Shown: positions 1 through 11,366, counted from the stretch's first letter. The stretch: DNA of 64,000 bases from JBNJGB01 sp051747385 (GCA_051747385.1 JBNJGB010000025.1:35656-99655), one strand, 5' to 3'. Translations and numbers: made by a program. The notes: generated from the letters alone by a model not told the origin.

Positions 1-1
1 G

Positions 2-550
2 GCCGGGCTCGACGGCCTGGCGCCGTTCCACGTGGCGCTGGCCTCGTTCGAGTGGGAGGAGTTCGCCACCTACGTCCACCCGGCGCGCATCCCGGACCCC
101 GAGACCCTGGACGAGGCGATCCTGAACCCCACGCTGAACGCCTTCGAGAGCCCGTGCCCGGTGATCGGCTTCATGGTCCGCAGGGTGCGCGGGGAGAGCG
201 TCGCCGGTGCGCCGCTGCCGACGCCCGAGGACGGACCGGAGATCGTCCTGATGTTCCGGCACCCGGTCTCCCGGCGGGTGGCATGGTACCGGGGCGTGGA
301 CGACCTCCTGTTCGCCCTGAAGGTCGCCCACGACCGGCGGGACCCGGCGAGGGCGGCCCGGTCGGTCGGGCTCCCGGTCGACGCGGCCCTCGCGGCCTGG
401 CAGCGCGCCGTGGAGATCGGCCTCGTGGTCGCCCCCGGCGACTTGACGCGTGGCCGGACGGCCTCGCCAGAGGCCCGAGCTCCGACGCCACGGAGCGTGC
501 TCGGAGATAGAGGTTCGACGAGCCCACCAGACGAGGAGAAGTCCCCATGA
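2..550 (+). CDS. HvfC-like (DUF2063) protein, 5' end outside window
   Basis: The reading frame is open from base 2, so the N-terminus lies upstream; a GTG at 32 is unlikely to be the true start. The visible part resembles the DUF2063/HvfC (BufC) family, which partners multinuclear iron enzymes that modify peptides. An aromatic stretch (EWEEF) is followed by a segment ending in CPVIGFM, where the family usually has a YPV-x-x-W motif, then a short beta-rich part and a terminal helical pair. The last 30 residues are low-complexity and poorly conserved-looking. The stop overlaps the start of the AhpD-like gene (ATGA), so the two are probably co-translated. No HvfA/HvfB partner is visible. The family assignment is by recall of pattern and is moderate. 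Confidence 0.5.
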   Translation, partial: AGLDGLAPFHVALASFEWEEFATYVHPARIPDPETLDEAILNPTLNAFESPCPVIGFMVRRVRGESVAGAPLPTPEDGPEIVLMFRHPVSRRVAWYRGVDDLLFALKVAHDRRDPARAARSVGLPVDAALAAWQRAVEIGLVVAPGDLTRGRTASPEARAPTPRSVLGDRGSTSPPDEEKSP

Positions 551-825
551 GCCAGCCGACCATCCACGACGCACAGACCGCCCCGAAGGAGGCCCGCGAG
601 ACGCTCGAGGGCGTCGCCAAGGGCTTCGGCTTCATCCCCAACATCCTGGGGCTGATGGCGGAGGCGCCGGCCGCGCTGAAGGCCTACGTCGCCGTCGACC
701 AGGCCTTCCGGGAGAGCTCCCTGTCGCCGGTCGAGCAGAAGACCCTGAGCAACTACACCAACCACATCTTCGACACCCCGCTGGACGACGCCCTGGCCGA
801 CTACCGCTGGGAGGCCGGCGAGTAG
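547..825 (+). pseudogene. AhpD/carboxymuconolactone decarboxylase-family protein with internal deletion
   Basis: Ninety-two codons. Residues 1-64 match the N-terminal helices of AhpD-like alkylhydroperoxidases (GFIPNILGLMAEAPAALKAY and a following LSPVEQ). The next residues jump straight to the family's C-terminal signature KTLSNYTNHIFDTPLD. Full-length relatives are about 180 residues, and the missing middle of roughly 90 residues carries the redox C-x-x-C and general-acid histidine. The frame is kept across the junction, near codons 64-65. The product could not be a peroxidase. It may be a relic, a regulatory remnant or an assembly artefact. An ATG with a preceding GAGGAGAAG ribosome-binding site and the overlap with the upstream stop suggest it is still translated. 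Confidence 0.7.
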
Positions 826-947
826 CAGAGGCGCTCCGGACACGCCGTCGAGGCCGCCACGCTCACGCGGCCTCGGCGGCGGCGTCGGGCTACAGCCGTC
901 CGCCGAAGGCGTGGAGGCGTCCGGGCTCCGGCTCTGCGTCGGCCGAC

Positions 948-1295
948 CTACAGCGGCAGGAAGATCACCTCGTTCACCAGCTCGGCCGGCTCTCCGGCCT
1001 GCGCGATGATCTCGAGGTCCTGCACGCACCTGCCGATGGAAACCCGGAGCTGGTGGGCGTAGACCACGCCCGCGAACGCCACGCCTCTCCGCTGGCGCTC
1101 CGTCGCCTCCACCAGGAGGTCGTCGTCGCGGGTGAACAGCACGCGTCCCAGCTCTCTGGCCCGATCCAACAGCTCCGGATCGCCCATCTCGTCCGCGCCG
1201 TCCTCATAGGCCGTGACCACGTCCACCTCGCGGACACGGAGGCCGAGGCAGATGGCCCGAGGGACGTGATGGTCGAGGTACAGCCCGACCGCCAT
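948..1295 (-). CDS. DUF5615 PIN-like protein (putative toxin)
   Basis: A 115-residue protein starting MAVGLYLDHHVP, which matches the DUF5615 PIN-like fold: an early acidic position (LDHHVP), a D/E-rich EDGADEMGDPELLDRA segment, then LFTRDDDLL. PIN-like proteins of this type are predicted RNases and are usually paired with a DUF433 protein. The ATG overlaps the TGA of the upstream DUF433 gene (ATGA), a layout typical of toxin-antitoxin pairs. A longer upstream extension of the frame runs through the DUF433 gene and has no coding support. Toxicity is inferred from family and layout only. Confidence 0.8.
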   Translation of the reverse strand: MAVGLYLDHHVPRAICLGLRVREVDVVTAYEDGADEMGDPELLDRARELGRVLFTRDDDLLVEATERQRRGVAFAGVVYAHQLRVSIGRCVQDLEIIAQAGEPAELVNEVIFLPL

Positions 1296-1609
1296 CAGTG
1301 GGCCGCTCGCGCCTTCAAGCGTTCGGCCAGCGACGACGTGCCGGCCGCCGAACCCCGCAGCTCGTCCACGCGATCGAGGCGCCGCTCGATGTCGTGCTCG
1401 AGCTGCATCCTGTGATCCCAGTAGTACGCGAGCGCCGAGTGGATCTGCCCCATGGTCAGGTCGGGGTGCTGGAAGTGCAGCTCCTCGGGGCTCCACCCGT
1501 ACGCGACATGGTCCAGGACGAGCTCGACGACCTTGATCGTCGTACCGGCGATGATGGGGGTGCCGTCGTCATCCACCACGATGTGTCCCCACCTCGTCTT
1601 GCTCAGCAT
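1295..1609 (-). CDS. DUF433 domain protein (putative antitoxin)
   Basis: A 104-residue protein with the DUF433 core: a beta strand with GTPIIAGTTIKV, a helical DHVAYGWSPEEL segment and HPDLTMGQIHSALAYYWDH, which is the winged-helix-like DNA-binding part of this family. The ATG at 1609 follows a strong GAGGAGGTG ribosome-binding site. It is the first gene of a two-gene unit with the DUF5615 PIN-like gene. DUF433 members usually act as antitoxin and repressor of their own operon; that role is inferred. The 182 bp upstream of it, shared with the end of the outer-membrane gene, shows no further gene. Confidence 0.85.
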   Translation of the reverse strand: MLSKTRWGHIVVDDDGTPIIAGTTIKVVELVLDHVAYGWSPEELHFQHPDLTMGQIHSALAYYWDHRMQLEHDIERRLDRVDELRGSAAGTSSLAERLKARAAH

Positions 1610-1791
1610 CCGGGCACCTCCTCGCTGAGACCACCATAGGTCGTGACGCCATCGGCGGGCAATGGCGCGGACTCGCCCGTGACGCCGCGCCCTCGCCGCT
1701 GGTGGAGCGCCTGTCGGCATGCCGCCCTTCGGCGCGACCACCTCGAGTCCAGGGCACCGTATGGCATGCCGCGGCGAGGGGCCGGCGGCCG

Positions 1792-3337
1792 TCAGAGCCG
1801 GTAGCGGAGCAGGCTCCGGACGCCCCAGACCGGGTCCATGGGGTCCCCGTCGGCGTCGTCGAGGGCGCTGCCGGGCAGGAAGACGCCGGCCTCGGCGCCC
1901 ACGGAGAGCTCCGTCCCCCCGATGAGCCCCGTGTAGCGGATGCCCAGGTCCACCTCGGTGCCCAGGTAGCGCCCCGGATCCCCGTTCAGGGCGTTGCGCG
2001 GCTCCCCGCCCGCCAGCTTGGTGTTGAACGGGTCGGACAGCTTCTCCGGCGTGAAGGCCACCAGGGGCCCGCCGTAGATCTCCAGGCCGTCCACCGGGCG
2101 CCCGTAGAAGCGCGGGAAGAGCGTCAGGAGGTTCGTGAACTTCCCGCGCGTGGGCACCCGCTCCAGGTCCTCGGCCGGGACGCCCACCAGCTCCGGATCC
2201 GAGGCGGTGACGGGAGCCCGGCCCGTCATGGCCGCCATCACGTGGCGGTGCAGGATGAAGCCCTGGTGGAAGTTGCGGTCCGCCGAGAAGGCGTTCTGCT
2301 CGTCGTCGTCCAGGTTCTCGTCGCCGGAGGCGTAGGCCACGTCCAGCAGCGCGCCCCAGGAGCCGCCGGCCAGGTGCGCCCGGCCCACCGCGCCCACCTG
2401 GAGCACGTCGTGGGTGGGGAAGTCCGGCGTGGGCCCAAGCTCCGTGGTGCCGAAGATGACGGCGGCCTCGGCGTCCAGCTCCAGGGCCAGGTCGTCGCCC
2501 AGCGGGAGGCGCGTGCGGCCGGTGGCGTCGAAGACCATCACCTCGGTCTCGGCGTCGTCCTCGGCGGTCTGGCGGCGCGCCACCACGTACAGGCCGGCGC
2601 TGTGGGGCTCGTCCTTGCCCACGGTCACGGAGCCGATGAGCTGCACGGCGTCGTCGGCGCCGATGAGCAGGTCGTCCCGCTCCACCTTGTCGAAGGCCAC
2701 CGCGGCCTGGACCTTCGCCCCTCCGAAGGGCCCGGCCACGGCCATGGCGCGCCAGACCACGTCTCCGCCACGGGGGTCGGTGAACAGCGCCGAGCCCGGC
2801 GACCAGCCGTGGGCGCCGTCGTGGGCCAGGAGCCCCATGCCCCAGTGGCTGGTCATGAGCCCGCCGACCAGGGTGAAGGCGCCGCCGTAGGACACAGCCA
2901 CGGTCGCCTTCCGCAGCTGGGAGTCCACGTCGTCCGTGGCGGGCATCTCCACGCCGTCCACGTCCGGGCCGTCCGTGAGCTGACCCGTGACCGCGTCCCC
3001 CTCCACCTCGGCGAAGATCACCCACGGCGACAGGCGGCGCACGGTGTGGAACCGCAGCCCGACGCGGGCCAGGACGTTCGCCTGGGGCCCCGTGTCGTAC
3101 TCGGTCCCGTCCCGGTCGATGGGGTAGGAGCCCACCGTCTCGAGGCGACCCGCGAGCGTGGCCCACGGCACGAGGGACATCTCGCCCGGCGCCGCCTCCA
3201 GCACGGGGCGGTACTCGCGCGCCGTCCCGCTCCGGACGTCGTACGCGTCGCCCGCGCGGGCGCTCGTGGGCGCCGCGACGAGGAGGGCGAGGACCAGGCC
3301 GGGCAGCGCCAGGGCCGCCCGGCCTCTCGACTGCAGG

Positions 3338-3351
<14 letters not shown>
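1792..3351 (-). CDS. predicted outer-membrane beta-barrel protein
   Basis: A 519-residue protein. An N-terminal signal peptide (hydrophobic LPGLVLALLVAA, likely cleaved after SARA) is followed by alternating amphipathic strands, many Gly/Asp-rich turns and a C-terminal aromatic-terminated strand ending LLRYRL, as in outer-membrane barrels. No specific family was recognised; it may be a porin-like or uncharacterised barrel. The start is a TTG at 3351, inside the last codons of acnA (14-bp overlap). There is no ATG or GTG before the signal peptide, so TTG is the best choice but uncertain. It lies downstream of acnA in the same direction and may be read through from the acnA promoter. Confidence 0.7.
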
Positions 3352-6079
<2,728 letters not shown>

Positions 6080-6117
6080 GGGACTCTCCTCCGTCGCCGT
6101 GAGCCGTCCGGGGCGGG

Positions 6118-6146
6118 AATCTATGCCTTCCCCGGCGGAATGTGAA
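6118..6146 (-). promoter_or_regulatory. sigma70-type promoter of acnA
   Basis: On the minus strand TTCACA (6141-6146) and TAGATT (6118-6123) are separated by 17 bp. The first box matches the -35 consensus at five of six positions, and the AT-rich -10 stands out in GC-rich sequence. The transcript would start about 35-40 bases before the acnA ATG. Prediction only. Confidence 0.5.
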
Positions 6147-6240
6147 GGGCGTTCCGGAGGCGGCTCGCGTGTCCCGTACCTACGCGCCGCCAGCCCACGC
6201 CGGATCGTGGCCACCGCGCGGTCCACATCACCCCCGTCCC

Positions 6241-6292
6241 GGGGCGCCGGCGTCCTCGCCGCCTCTCCTCCTGGGGCGCTGGCGTCCTCGCC
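6241..6292. repeat. short direct repeat in gap upstream of acnA
   Basis: A 20-bp word (GGGGCGC, then CGGCGTCCTCGCC) at 6241-6260 recurs at 6273-6292 with one mismatch. The same GC-rich CGTCC-CGCC vocabulary appears in other intergenic repeats of the window. Nothing coding was recognised between acnA and the small gene at 6328. Confidence 0.5.
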
Positions 6293-6327
6293 GGCGAGGT
6301 CGACCCTGCGGGCGAGTCGAGCCCTCT

Positions 6328-6633
6328 TCAGGCGGCCTCGATGGCCTCCCACTCGGCCCAGGTGCCGTTGTCGTTCTTGAGCCGGTAGCACAGGGGCGCG
6401 AACCCGCGGTGCTCGAGCTGGGCCTTGAACGCCGCGATGACCCCGTCCATGTCCGTGGCGTCGCGGATGATGAACTGGATCATGTACTGGAGGGGGTCGT
6501 AGCACTGGGTCTCGGCGTACAGGCGGCGCTTGTTGCGCTCCTTGCGCTCGTACACCGTCACCTGGAAGACCACGGTCCTCCCGAGCTTGGTGGCCTCCAG
6601 CTGAAAGCGGCCGTGTTCCCGAATCGACGCCAA
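6328..6633 (-). CDS. small hypothetical protein
   Basis: A 101-residue protein of unknown family. It is moderately charged and aromatic, with an amphipathic first half (GRTVVFQVTVYERKERNKRR) and a helical middle (DGVIAAFKAQLEHRGF). There are no membrane segments or metal motifs. The start is TTG at 6633; the frame is closed by a TAG seven codons upstream, and no better start exists. A near-consensus promoter lies about 55 bases upstream, supporting a real gene. Its base composition is less GC-rich than its neighbours, which may indicate a different origin. Confidence 0.6.
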   Translation of the reverse strand: MASIREHGRFQLEATKLGRTVVFQVTVYERKERNKRRLYAETQCYDPLQYMIQFIIRDATDMDGVIAAFKAQLEHRGFAPLCYRLKNDNGTWAEWEAIEAA

Positions 6634-6687
6634 TGAAACTCGTTGAACTCGCTAGGGTTTTTCCATGCCGACACGCGGGCCGTGCCC

Positions 6688-6715
6688 ATTATGAACAGCG
6701 GGCGAGCGCTGTCAA
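6688..6715 (-). promoter_or_regulatory. near-consensus sigma70 promoter of the small gene at 6328-6633
   Basis: On the minus strand a perfect -35 TTGACA (6710-6715) and a five-of-six -10 CATAAT (6688-6693) are separated by 16 bp. This is the closest match to consensus seen in the window. It points at the small hypothetical gene. Confidence 0.6.
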
Positions 6716-6760
6716 CCCGACCTCGCGGAGCCAGCGCCCCCTCCGCACGCCGGCGAGGAC

Positions 6761-7085
6761 GCCTGTCAATTGCGCACATCGCGCCGAGACCCCGTGAAAG
6801 GTGGACGTGGGCGTGGTCGTGGACGTGGTCGGGGCTTCGGGCACTCCCGCGGCGGCCTGGCGGATGGGGACTTCAGGACGGGTCGTCTCTGGATGGGCCG
6901 ACGACGCCGTCGGCAACGGCACGTCTGGCGGGCTGGAGGCCCGCCGCCCGAGGAACGCGACCGGCGCCAGGGACCGCGGGCGTCCCCGCCCGCGCAGCGG
7001 ATGTCCCGGCCGGAGCCGCTCTTTCGGGCAAGGGGAAGGGCAAGGGAACGAGGCCAGCTTGCCGAGATGTGTATGATCGGCAGGC
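6761..7085. mobile_element. MITE-like element, copy A (non-coding, 325 bp)
   Basis: The element is bounded by 23-bp imperfect terminal inverted repeats at 6761-6783 (GCCTGTCAATTGCGCACATC then GCG) and 7063-7085 (reverse complement GCCTGCCGATCATACACATC then TCG). Internally it has a GTGGAC/GTGGTC hexamer run near 6801-6831, a GCGGGCGTCCCCGCCCGC hairpin near 6980 and an AAGGGC-type hexamer run at 7026-7048. Copy B at 21339-21700 has the same ends and parts in the opposite orientation. No transposase reading frame is present. It fills most of the 500-bp gap between the small gene and the sigma54 activator. Confidence 0.75.
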
Positions 7086-7134
7086 GCGGGCGCCGGCACC
7101 CCACGACCGCCGGGAGAGACGATGGCGCGCCCGG

Positions 7135-8418
7135 TCACGCCCGGTCGAGCCAGCGATAGAGGGTCGCGCGGCCGATGCCCAGCTCTCGAGCGGCCGCCGC
7201 CCGGTTACCCCGGGTGCGGGCGAGCGCGGTCCGAATCCGGGCCAGGACCACCTCGTCGGGCACCGTGCCGCGCCGCGGCAGGCGGGTGGGCTCGCGACCC
7301 TCGCGCTCCGGGAGCAGCCGACGGAGATCACCGGCCACCATGGCCCGGCGGGCCCGGTTCCGAAGCTCGCGCACGTTGCCGGGCCAGCGGGCCGCCCGCA
7401 GGGCCTCCATCCGCAGCGGGTCGGGCCAGAGGGCGTCCGGGACGTCGCCGCCGAGGAACTCCTCGAGCAGCGGACCGAGATCATCCGGCCGATCTCGCAA
7501 GGCGGGGAGGTCCACGCGCAACACCCACAGCCTCTGCAGCAGGTCGAAGCGGAAGCGCCCCTCGGTCGCGGCCACCGAGAGGTCCCGCCACGTGGAGGCC
7601 ACGACGCGGACGTCCACGCGCCGCGGCCGGTCGGACCCCACCGGGAAGACCTGGCCGGTCTCCAGCACGCGCAGCAGCTTGGCCTGCAGGTCCACGGGAA
7701 GCTCGCCGACCTCGTCCAGGAGCAGCGTCCCGCCGTCCGCCTGCTCGAAGGCGCCCGGCCGGGTGCGATCGGCCCCGGTGAACGCCCCGCGGACCACGCC
7801 GAACAGCTCCGACTCCGCCAGGGAGGCGGGCAGCGCCGCGCAGTTGATGGCCACGCGGGGCCCGCGCCGCCGGGGGCTGGCGCAGTGGAGCGCGCGGGCG
7901 GCGCCCTCCTTGCCCGTGCCGGACTCGCCCCAGAGCCACACCGGAGCGTCGCTGGCGCCGGCCACGGCCAGCTCTCGGAGGACGGCGAGGCTCCGCCGGT
8001 CCCGCGCGACCATCCCGTGCCAGCGCACCGCGTCGGGATAGCGATGGCTGAACCCGCCCTCCGCCACCAGGATCGGGCGGTGGGCCAGGTGGATCACGTC
8101 GCCCGGGTCCAGGCGCTCCCGCTCCACGCGGCGGCCGTCGTGCCAGGTGCCGTTCGTGCTCCCCACGTCGCGGACGCGGACGGCGCGACCGGCGCGCGTG
8201 ACCGCGAGGTGGCGACCGGAGACGTGGTCGTCGTCGACGAGGACGTCCGCCTCCCGGCCGGAGCCCAGCACGAGGGGACCTCGAACCGGCAACGGGACGA
8301 CGAGATCGTCCACGACGAGGACGGGCACGCCGTCCGGCCGGTCCGGTCGGGCAGCCGTGGCGGCGCCGGGGGGAGCGAGGATCGGCATCGGTCGGGTGTG
8401 GGACGTGACGGGCTGCAT
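7135..8418 (-). CDS. FHA-domain sigma54-dependent transcriptional activator
   Basis: A 427-residue bacterial enhancer-binding protein. Residues 32-118 form an FHA phosphothreonine-binding domain (GSGREADVLV, SGRHL, GSTNGTWHDGRRV). Residues 140-370 are the AAA+ domain with Walker A GESGTGKE (164-171), an intact sigma54-contacting GAFTGA loop (211-216), Walker B TLLLDEVGELP and the FRFDLLQRL arginine finger. Residues 390-427 are a Fis-type helix-turn-helix (GNRAAAARELGIGRATLYRW). The FHA domain replaces a receiver, so the input is probably a Ser/Thr-kinase signal, a common design in Myxococcota. ATG at 8418 was chosen; upstream frame extension is non-coding. Target genes are unknown. Confidence 0.93.
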   Translation of the reverse strand: MQPVTSHTRPMPILAPPGAATAARPDRPDGVPVLVVDDLVVPLPVRGPLVLGSGREADVLVDDDHVSGRHLAVTRAGRAVRVRDVGSTNGTWHDGRRVERERLDPGDVIHLAHRPILVAEGGFSHRYPDAVRWHGMVARDRRSLAVLRELAVAGASDAPVWLWGESGTGKEGAARALHCASPRRRGPRVAINCAALPASLAESELFGVVRGAFTGADRTRPGAFEQADGGTLLLDEVGELPVDLQAKLLRVLETGQVFPVGSDRPRRVDVRVVASTWRDLSVAATEGRFRFDLLQRLWVLRVDLPALRDRPDDLGPLLEEFLGGDVPDALWPDPLRMEALRAARWPGNVRELRNRARRAMVAGDLRRLLPEREGREPTRLPRRGTVPDEVVLARIRTALARTRGNRAAAARELGIGRATLYRWLDRA

Positions 8419-8772
8419 GGGCGACCTCCTGCTCGGGTGCGACGGGTCCGCCCCCGCGGACCTCCACCCTCCTCGTGATCGGGCCAGCCCGGATCGTTGC
8501 AGGTTTTTTTTGGACGGGCCGGAACGCCTCGCCCGGAATCCGCACGAGACGTCGTGGCAGGGCAATCGCAAGGTCGGAGAATCGTGGGCCGCGCGGCGGA
8601 ACGGCGCCCGGCGCCGGATAGCACCCGCTCGGAAACGATCGGTTTTGCGCGTCTGAGAGCAGGCAAGGGCAAGGGCAAGGGCAAGGGAGGGCGGTCGACT
8701 TTGCGACCGCCCTGGACGTCGTGGCTGCACACCTTCCTGAGGCGGGTCCGGCGTGCTATACCCCGCGGCGGC
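8419..8772. repeat. gene-free gap with GGCAAG hexamer array
   Basis: No gene was recognised in these 354 bp. It contains an eight-base T run near 8504-8511 and, at 8662-8688, four tandem GGCAAG-type hexamers, the same unit found in both MITE-like copies and at 37.87 kb. The remainder is the divergent regulatory space between the sigma54 activator and the membrane-protein gene. Confidence 0.6.
8757..8762 (+). promoter_or_regulatory. extended -10 element of the 8773 gene
   Basis: TGC followed by TATACC forms an extended -10, with only a weak -35 upstream. The predicted transcription start falls within about 5 bases of the ATG at 8773, and no ribosome-binding site is visible, so the message may be nearly leaderless. 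Confidence 0.4.
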
Positions 8773-9597
8773 ATGAGCGACCGCCCGAAGGACGAGGATC
8801 GGAAGGACGCCGGGGAGTCCCCGGAGGCGCGACAGGCACGCCTCGAGGAGCTCTTCCAGCGCTGGGATCAGCGCCGCGGCGAGTACATGGAGGTCCCCCC
8901 CGACGAGGACGAGGATCTCACGCAGGTCTCGCGCGCGTGGACCTTCGACCCGTTTCGCCTGTGGGTGACCCTCACCCTGCTGATCTGCTTCGTGTCCGGC
9001 TGGGTGATGTGGATCACCCGCCACGAGGTGGCCTACTGGCTGCAGGCCGGGGACACGCCCGTCGAGCTGGGCGACCTCCGGGAGCGTTATCGCGACGGCG
9101 AGCGCGAGCTGGACGTGCCCTCGAACACGTACGTCCACGCCGAGGGCCTCTTCCTGACCCACGAGAGCGAGGGCGTGGTCGAGGAGGGGGAGGAGCGCGA
9201 CACGCCGAACTTCTTCCTGTGCCCGTTGTTCGACATCGTGGTGCGGACGGGCGAGCCCTTCCCGGACAAGCCCTATCACCGGGCCGCCAGCATCGAGGTG
9301 GACCCGGCCTTCCTCGACCTCCTGGAGAACCGGCGGGCCTTCCCGTACGACCTGACGGTCACCACCGAGGCCACGGGGCGCCTGGTGCGCGCCACCCAGG
9401 CCGCGCGATGGCACGCCAAACCCCTCGAGTACTTCGCCCGCACGACGCGGCTCGAGCCGAGCGAGATGTGGCTCCTCCTGGACGGGGAGCCTCCCGCCGC
9501 GTACGCGAGCTTCGCGGTGGTGTGGGGCGTGGCGATCCTGATGTTCGTCAGCGCCCTGGGTCTGCTCGCGCGGGCCTGGGTCCGCCGCCGCCGATGA
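8773..9597 (+). CDS. two-segment membrane protein of unknown function
   Basis: A 274-residue protein. A charged cytoplasmic-looking N-terminus (1-55) is followed by a membrane segment around 60-82 (WVTLTLLICFVSGWVMWI), a large extracytoplasmic domain of about 155 residues, and a second membrane segment near the C-terminus (VVWGVAILMFVSALGLL) ending in an Arg-rich tail. No catalytic motif or known family was recognised. It lies 16 bp upstream of proA, reads the same way and probably shares its transcript. Confidence 0.75.
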   Translation: MSDRPKDEDRKDAGESPEARQARLEELFQRWDQRRGEYMEVPPDEDEDLTQVSRAWTFDPFRLWVTLTLLICFVSGWVMWITRHEVAYWLQAGDTPVELGDLRERYRDGERELDVPSNTYVHAEGLFLTHESEGVVEEGEERDTPNFFLCPLFDIVVRTGEPFPDKPYHRAASIEVDPAFLDLLENRRAFPYDLTVTTEATGRLVRATQAARWHAKPLEYFARTTRLEPSEMWLLLDGEPPAAYASFAVVWGVAILMFVSALGLLARAWVRRRR

Positions 9598-9613
9598 GAC
9601 CTGGAGCACGATC

Positions 9614-10879
9614 ATGAGCGACACCGACGCCGCCCGGATCGCCGCCGACCTGGCCGGGGCCGCCCGCGAGGCCTCCCTGGCCATCGGTCGCGCCTCCACC
9701 GGTCAGAAGGACCGGGCGCTGGAGATCCTCGCCGACCGCCTCGTGGCGGAGGAGGAGCGCATCCTCGCCGCCAACGCGCGGGACCTGGCCGCCGCCCGGG
9801 AGAGCGGGCTGGCCGCTGCCCTCGTGGACCGGCTCACCATCACCGAGGCCCGCGTGCGTTCCATGGCCGAGGGCGTGCGCCAGATCGTCGCCCTCCCGGA
9901 TCCCGTGGGCGCGGTGGACGCCATGCGCCGGCGGCCGAACGGGCTGACCGTGGGCCGGATGCGGATCCCCCTCGGGGTCATCAGCATCATCTACGAGTCG
10001 CGGCCCAACGTGACCATCGACGCCGGAGCGCTCTGCCTGAAGAGCGGCAACGCCCCGATCCTCAAGGGCGGCCGGGAGGCGAAGCACTCCAACGAGGTGC
10101 TCGTCGAGATCATGCGCGAGTCCCTGGAGGAGGCGGGCCTCCCCGCCGACTGCGTCCAGGCCGTGGCCACCTCCGATCGGCAGGTCATCGCGGAGCTGAT
10201 CCGGCGGGACCGGGAGGTCGACCTCGTCATCCCGCGCGGGGGCGAGGGGCTGATCCGGTACGTCACCGAGAACGCCACCGTGCCGGTCATCCAGCACTAC
10301 AAGGGCGTCTGCCACGTCTACGTGGACGGCGACACGGATCTGGAGCGCGCCGAGGAGATCGCGTTCAACGCGAAGGTCCAGCGCCCGGGCGTGTGCAACG
10401 CGATGGAGACGCTCCTGATTCACCGGGACGCCGCCCCGCGGCTGATCCCGACGCTGTTCGCCCGCTACGAGGAGGCTGGCGTCGAAATCCGCGGCGACGC
10501 CCGTGTGCGCGCCATCTGGCCCGACTCGAAGGCGGTGACCGAGGAGGACTGGTCCACGGAATACCTGGATCTGATCCTCAGCGTGCGCATCGTGGACGAC
10601 GTGGACGTTGCCCTCGCTCACATGGCCCGGTACGGTTCTGGGCATACGGAAGCCGTCGTCACGGACGACTATCTCACCAGCCAACGGTTCCTGCGTGAGG
10701 TGACCGCGAGTTGCGTGATCGTCAACGCATCCACGCGTTTCAACGACGGATTCGAGCTCGGGCTCGGAGCCGAGATCGGCATCAGCACGTCGCGGCTGCA
10801 CGCCTATGGACCGATGGGGCTGGAAGAGCTGACGGCCCGCAAGTTCGTGGTGTATGGCGAGGGCCAGGTCCGGGACTGA
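9614..10879 (+). CDS. proA: glutamate-5-semialdehyde dehydrogenase (gamma-glutamyl phosphate reductase)
   Basis: A 421-residue enzyme of the aldehyde-dehydrogenase superfamily that reduces gamma-glutamyl phosphate with NADPH in proline synthesis. The catalytic Cys261 sits in VQRPGVCNAMETLL, and other family marks are IYESRPNVTIDA (127-137), LKSGNAPILKGG and GLGAEIGISTSRLHAYGPMGL near the C-terminus. Length is normal. No proB lies next to it. The ATG at 9614 follows a GGAGCACG stretch. Confidence 0.97.
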   Translation: MSDTDAARIAADLAGAAREASLAIGRASTGQKDRALEILADRLVAEEERILAANARDLAAARESGLAAALVDRLTITEARVRSMAEGVRQIVALPDPVGAVDAMRRRPNGLTVGRMRIPLGVISIIYESRPNVTIDAGALCLKSGNAPILKGGREAKHSNEVLVEIMRESLEEAGLPADCVQAVATSDRQVIAELIRRDREVDLVIPRGGEGLIRYVTENATVPVIQHYKGVCHVYVDGDTDLERAEEIAFNAKVQRPGVCNAMETLLIHRDAAPRLIPTLFARYEEAGVEIRGDARVRAIWPDSKAVTEEDWSTEYLDLILSVRIVDDVDVALAHMARYGSGHTEAVVTDDYLTSQRFLREVTASCVIVNASTRFNDGFELGLGAEIGISTSRLHAYGPMGLEELTARKFVVYGEGQVRD

Positions 10880-10934
10880 GCGAGGGCTCGACCATCGGAC
10901 CACCCCACCCTCGCGGGCAAGGAGTACACAGCGC

Positions 10935-11366
10935 TTGAAGCAGGGATTGGCTGACGCGGAAGCCGGGGGCCAGGGGCTGCCCGAGCTGGAGTCTCGCGCG
11001 CTGGCGGAGCGGATCGCCGAGCTGGCGTGGGAGGTCAAGGCCATGGACGTCCGGGTCCTCCGGGTGCTCGAGCTGGTCCGCTACTCGGACTGGTTCGTGG
11101 TGATGAGCGCGCGATCGGACCGCCACGCGGCGGCGATCCGCGAGCACATCGAGGAGGAGCTGAAGTCCACGGACGACCTCCGCCCCTACTCGGTGGAGGG
11201 CACCGAGAAGAACCAGTGGGTCGTCGTCGACTATGGCGACGTGGTGGCCCACATCTTCTTCGAGCCGGTCCGGGAGTACTACGACCTGGAGCGGCTGTGG
11301 GGCGAGGCGCCGGAGCTGGACCTCGAGCCGCCCGACGATCGCTCCACCGGCGCTTCCGGGGAGTGA
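10935..11366 (+). CDS. rsfS: ribosome silencing factor RsfS
   Basis: A 143-residue RsfS/Iojap protein that binds ribosomal protein L14 and blocks subunit joining during starvation. The conserved core starts at ALAERIAELAWEVKAMDVRV and contains YSDWFVVMSARSDRH, the NQWVVVDYGDVVAHIFF signature and YYDLERLW. Start: TTG at 10935, preceded by AAGGAG at the right spacing. A longer version from ATG 10854 would overlap proA and has no homology. It is followed by rlmH with a GTGA overlap, a pair often found together. Confidence 0.93.
   Translation: MKQGLADAEAGGQGLPELESRALAERIAELAWEVKAMDVRVLRVLELVRYSDWFVVMSARSDRHAAAIREHIEEELKSTDDLRPYSVEGTEKNQWVVVDYGDVVAHIFFEPVREYYDLERLWGEAPELDLEPPDDRSTGASGE

Noticed and set aside
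6643..8478. Open frames translating hexamer runs as GKGKGK or RGRGRG peptides, here and at similar arrays
   Set aside because: These are products of hexamer repeats in several frames, not proteins; no start with ribosome-binding site and no homology.
8504..8511. T run considered as an intrinsic terminator
   Set aside because: No GC stem ends directly before it; the nearest CGGGC-GCCCG pair is about 12 bases away.
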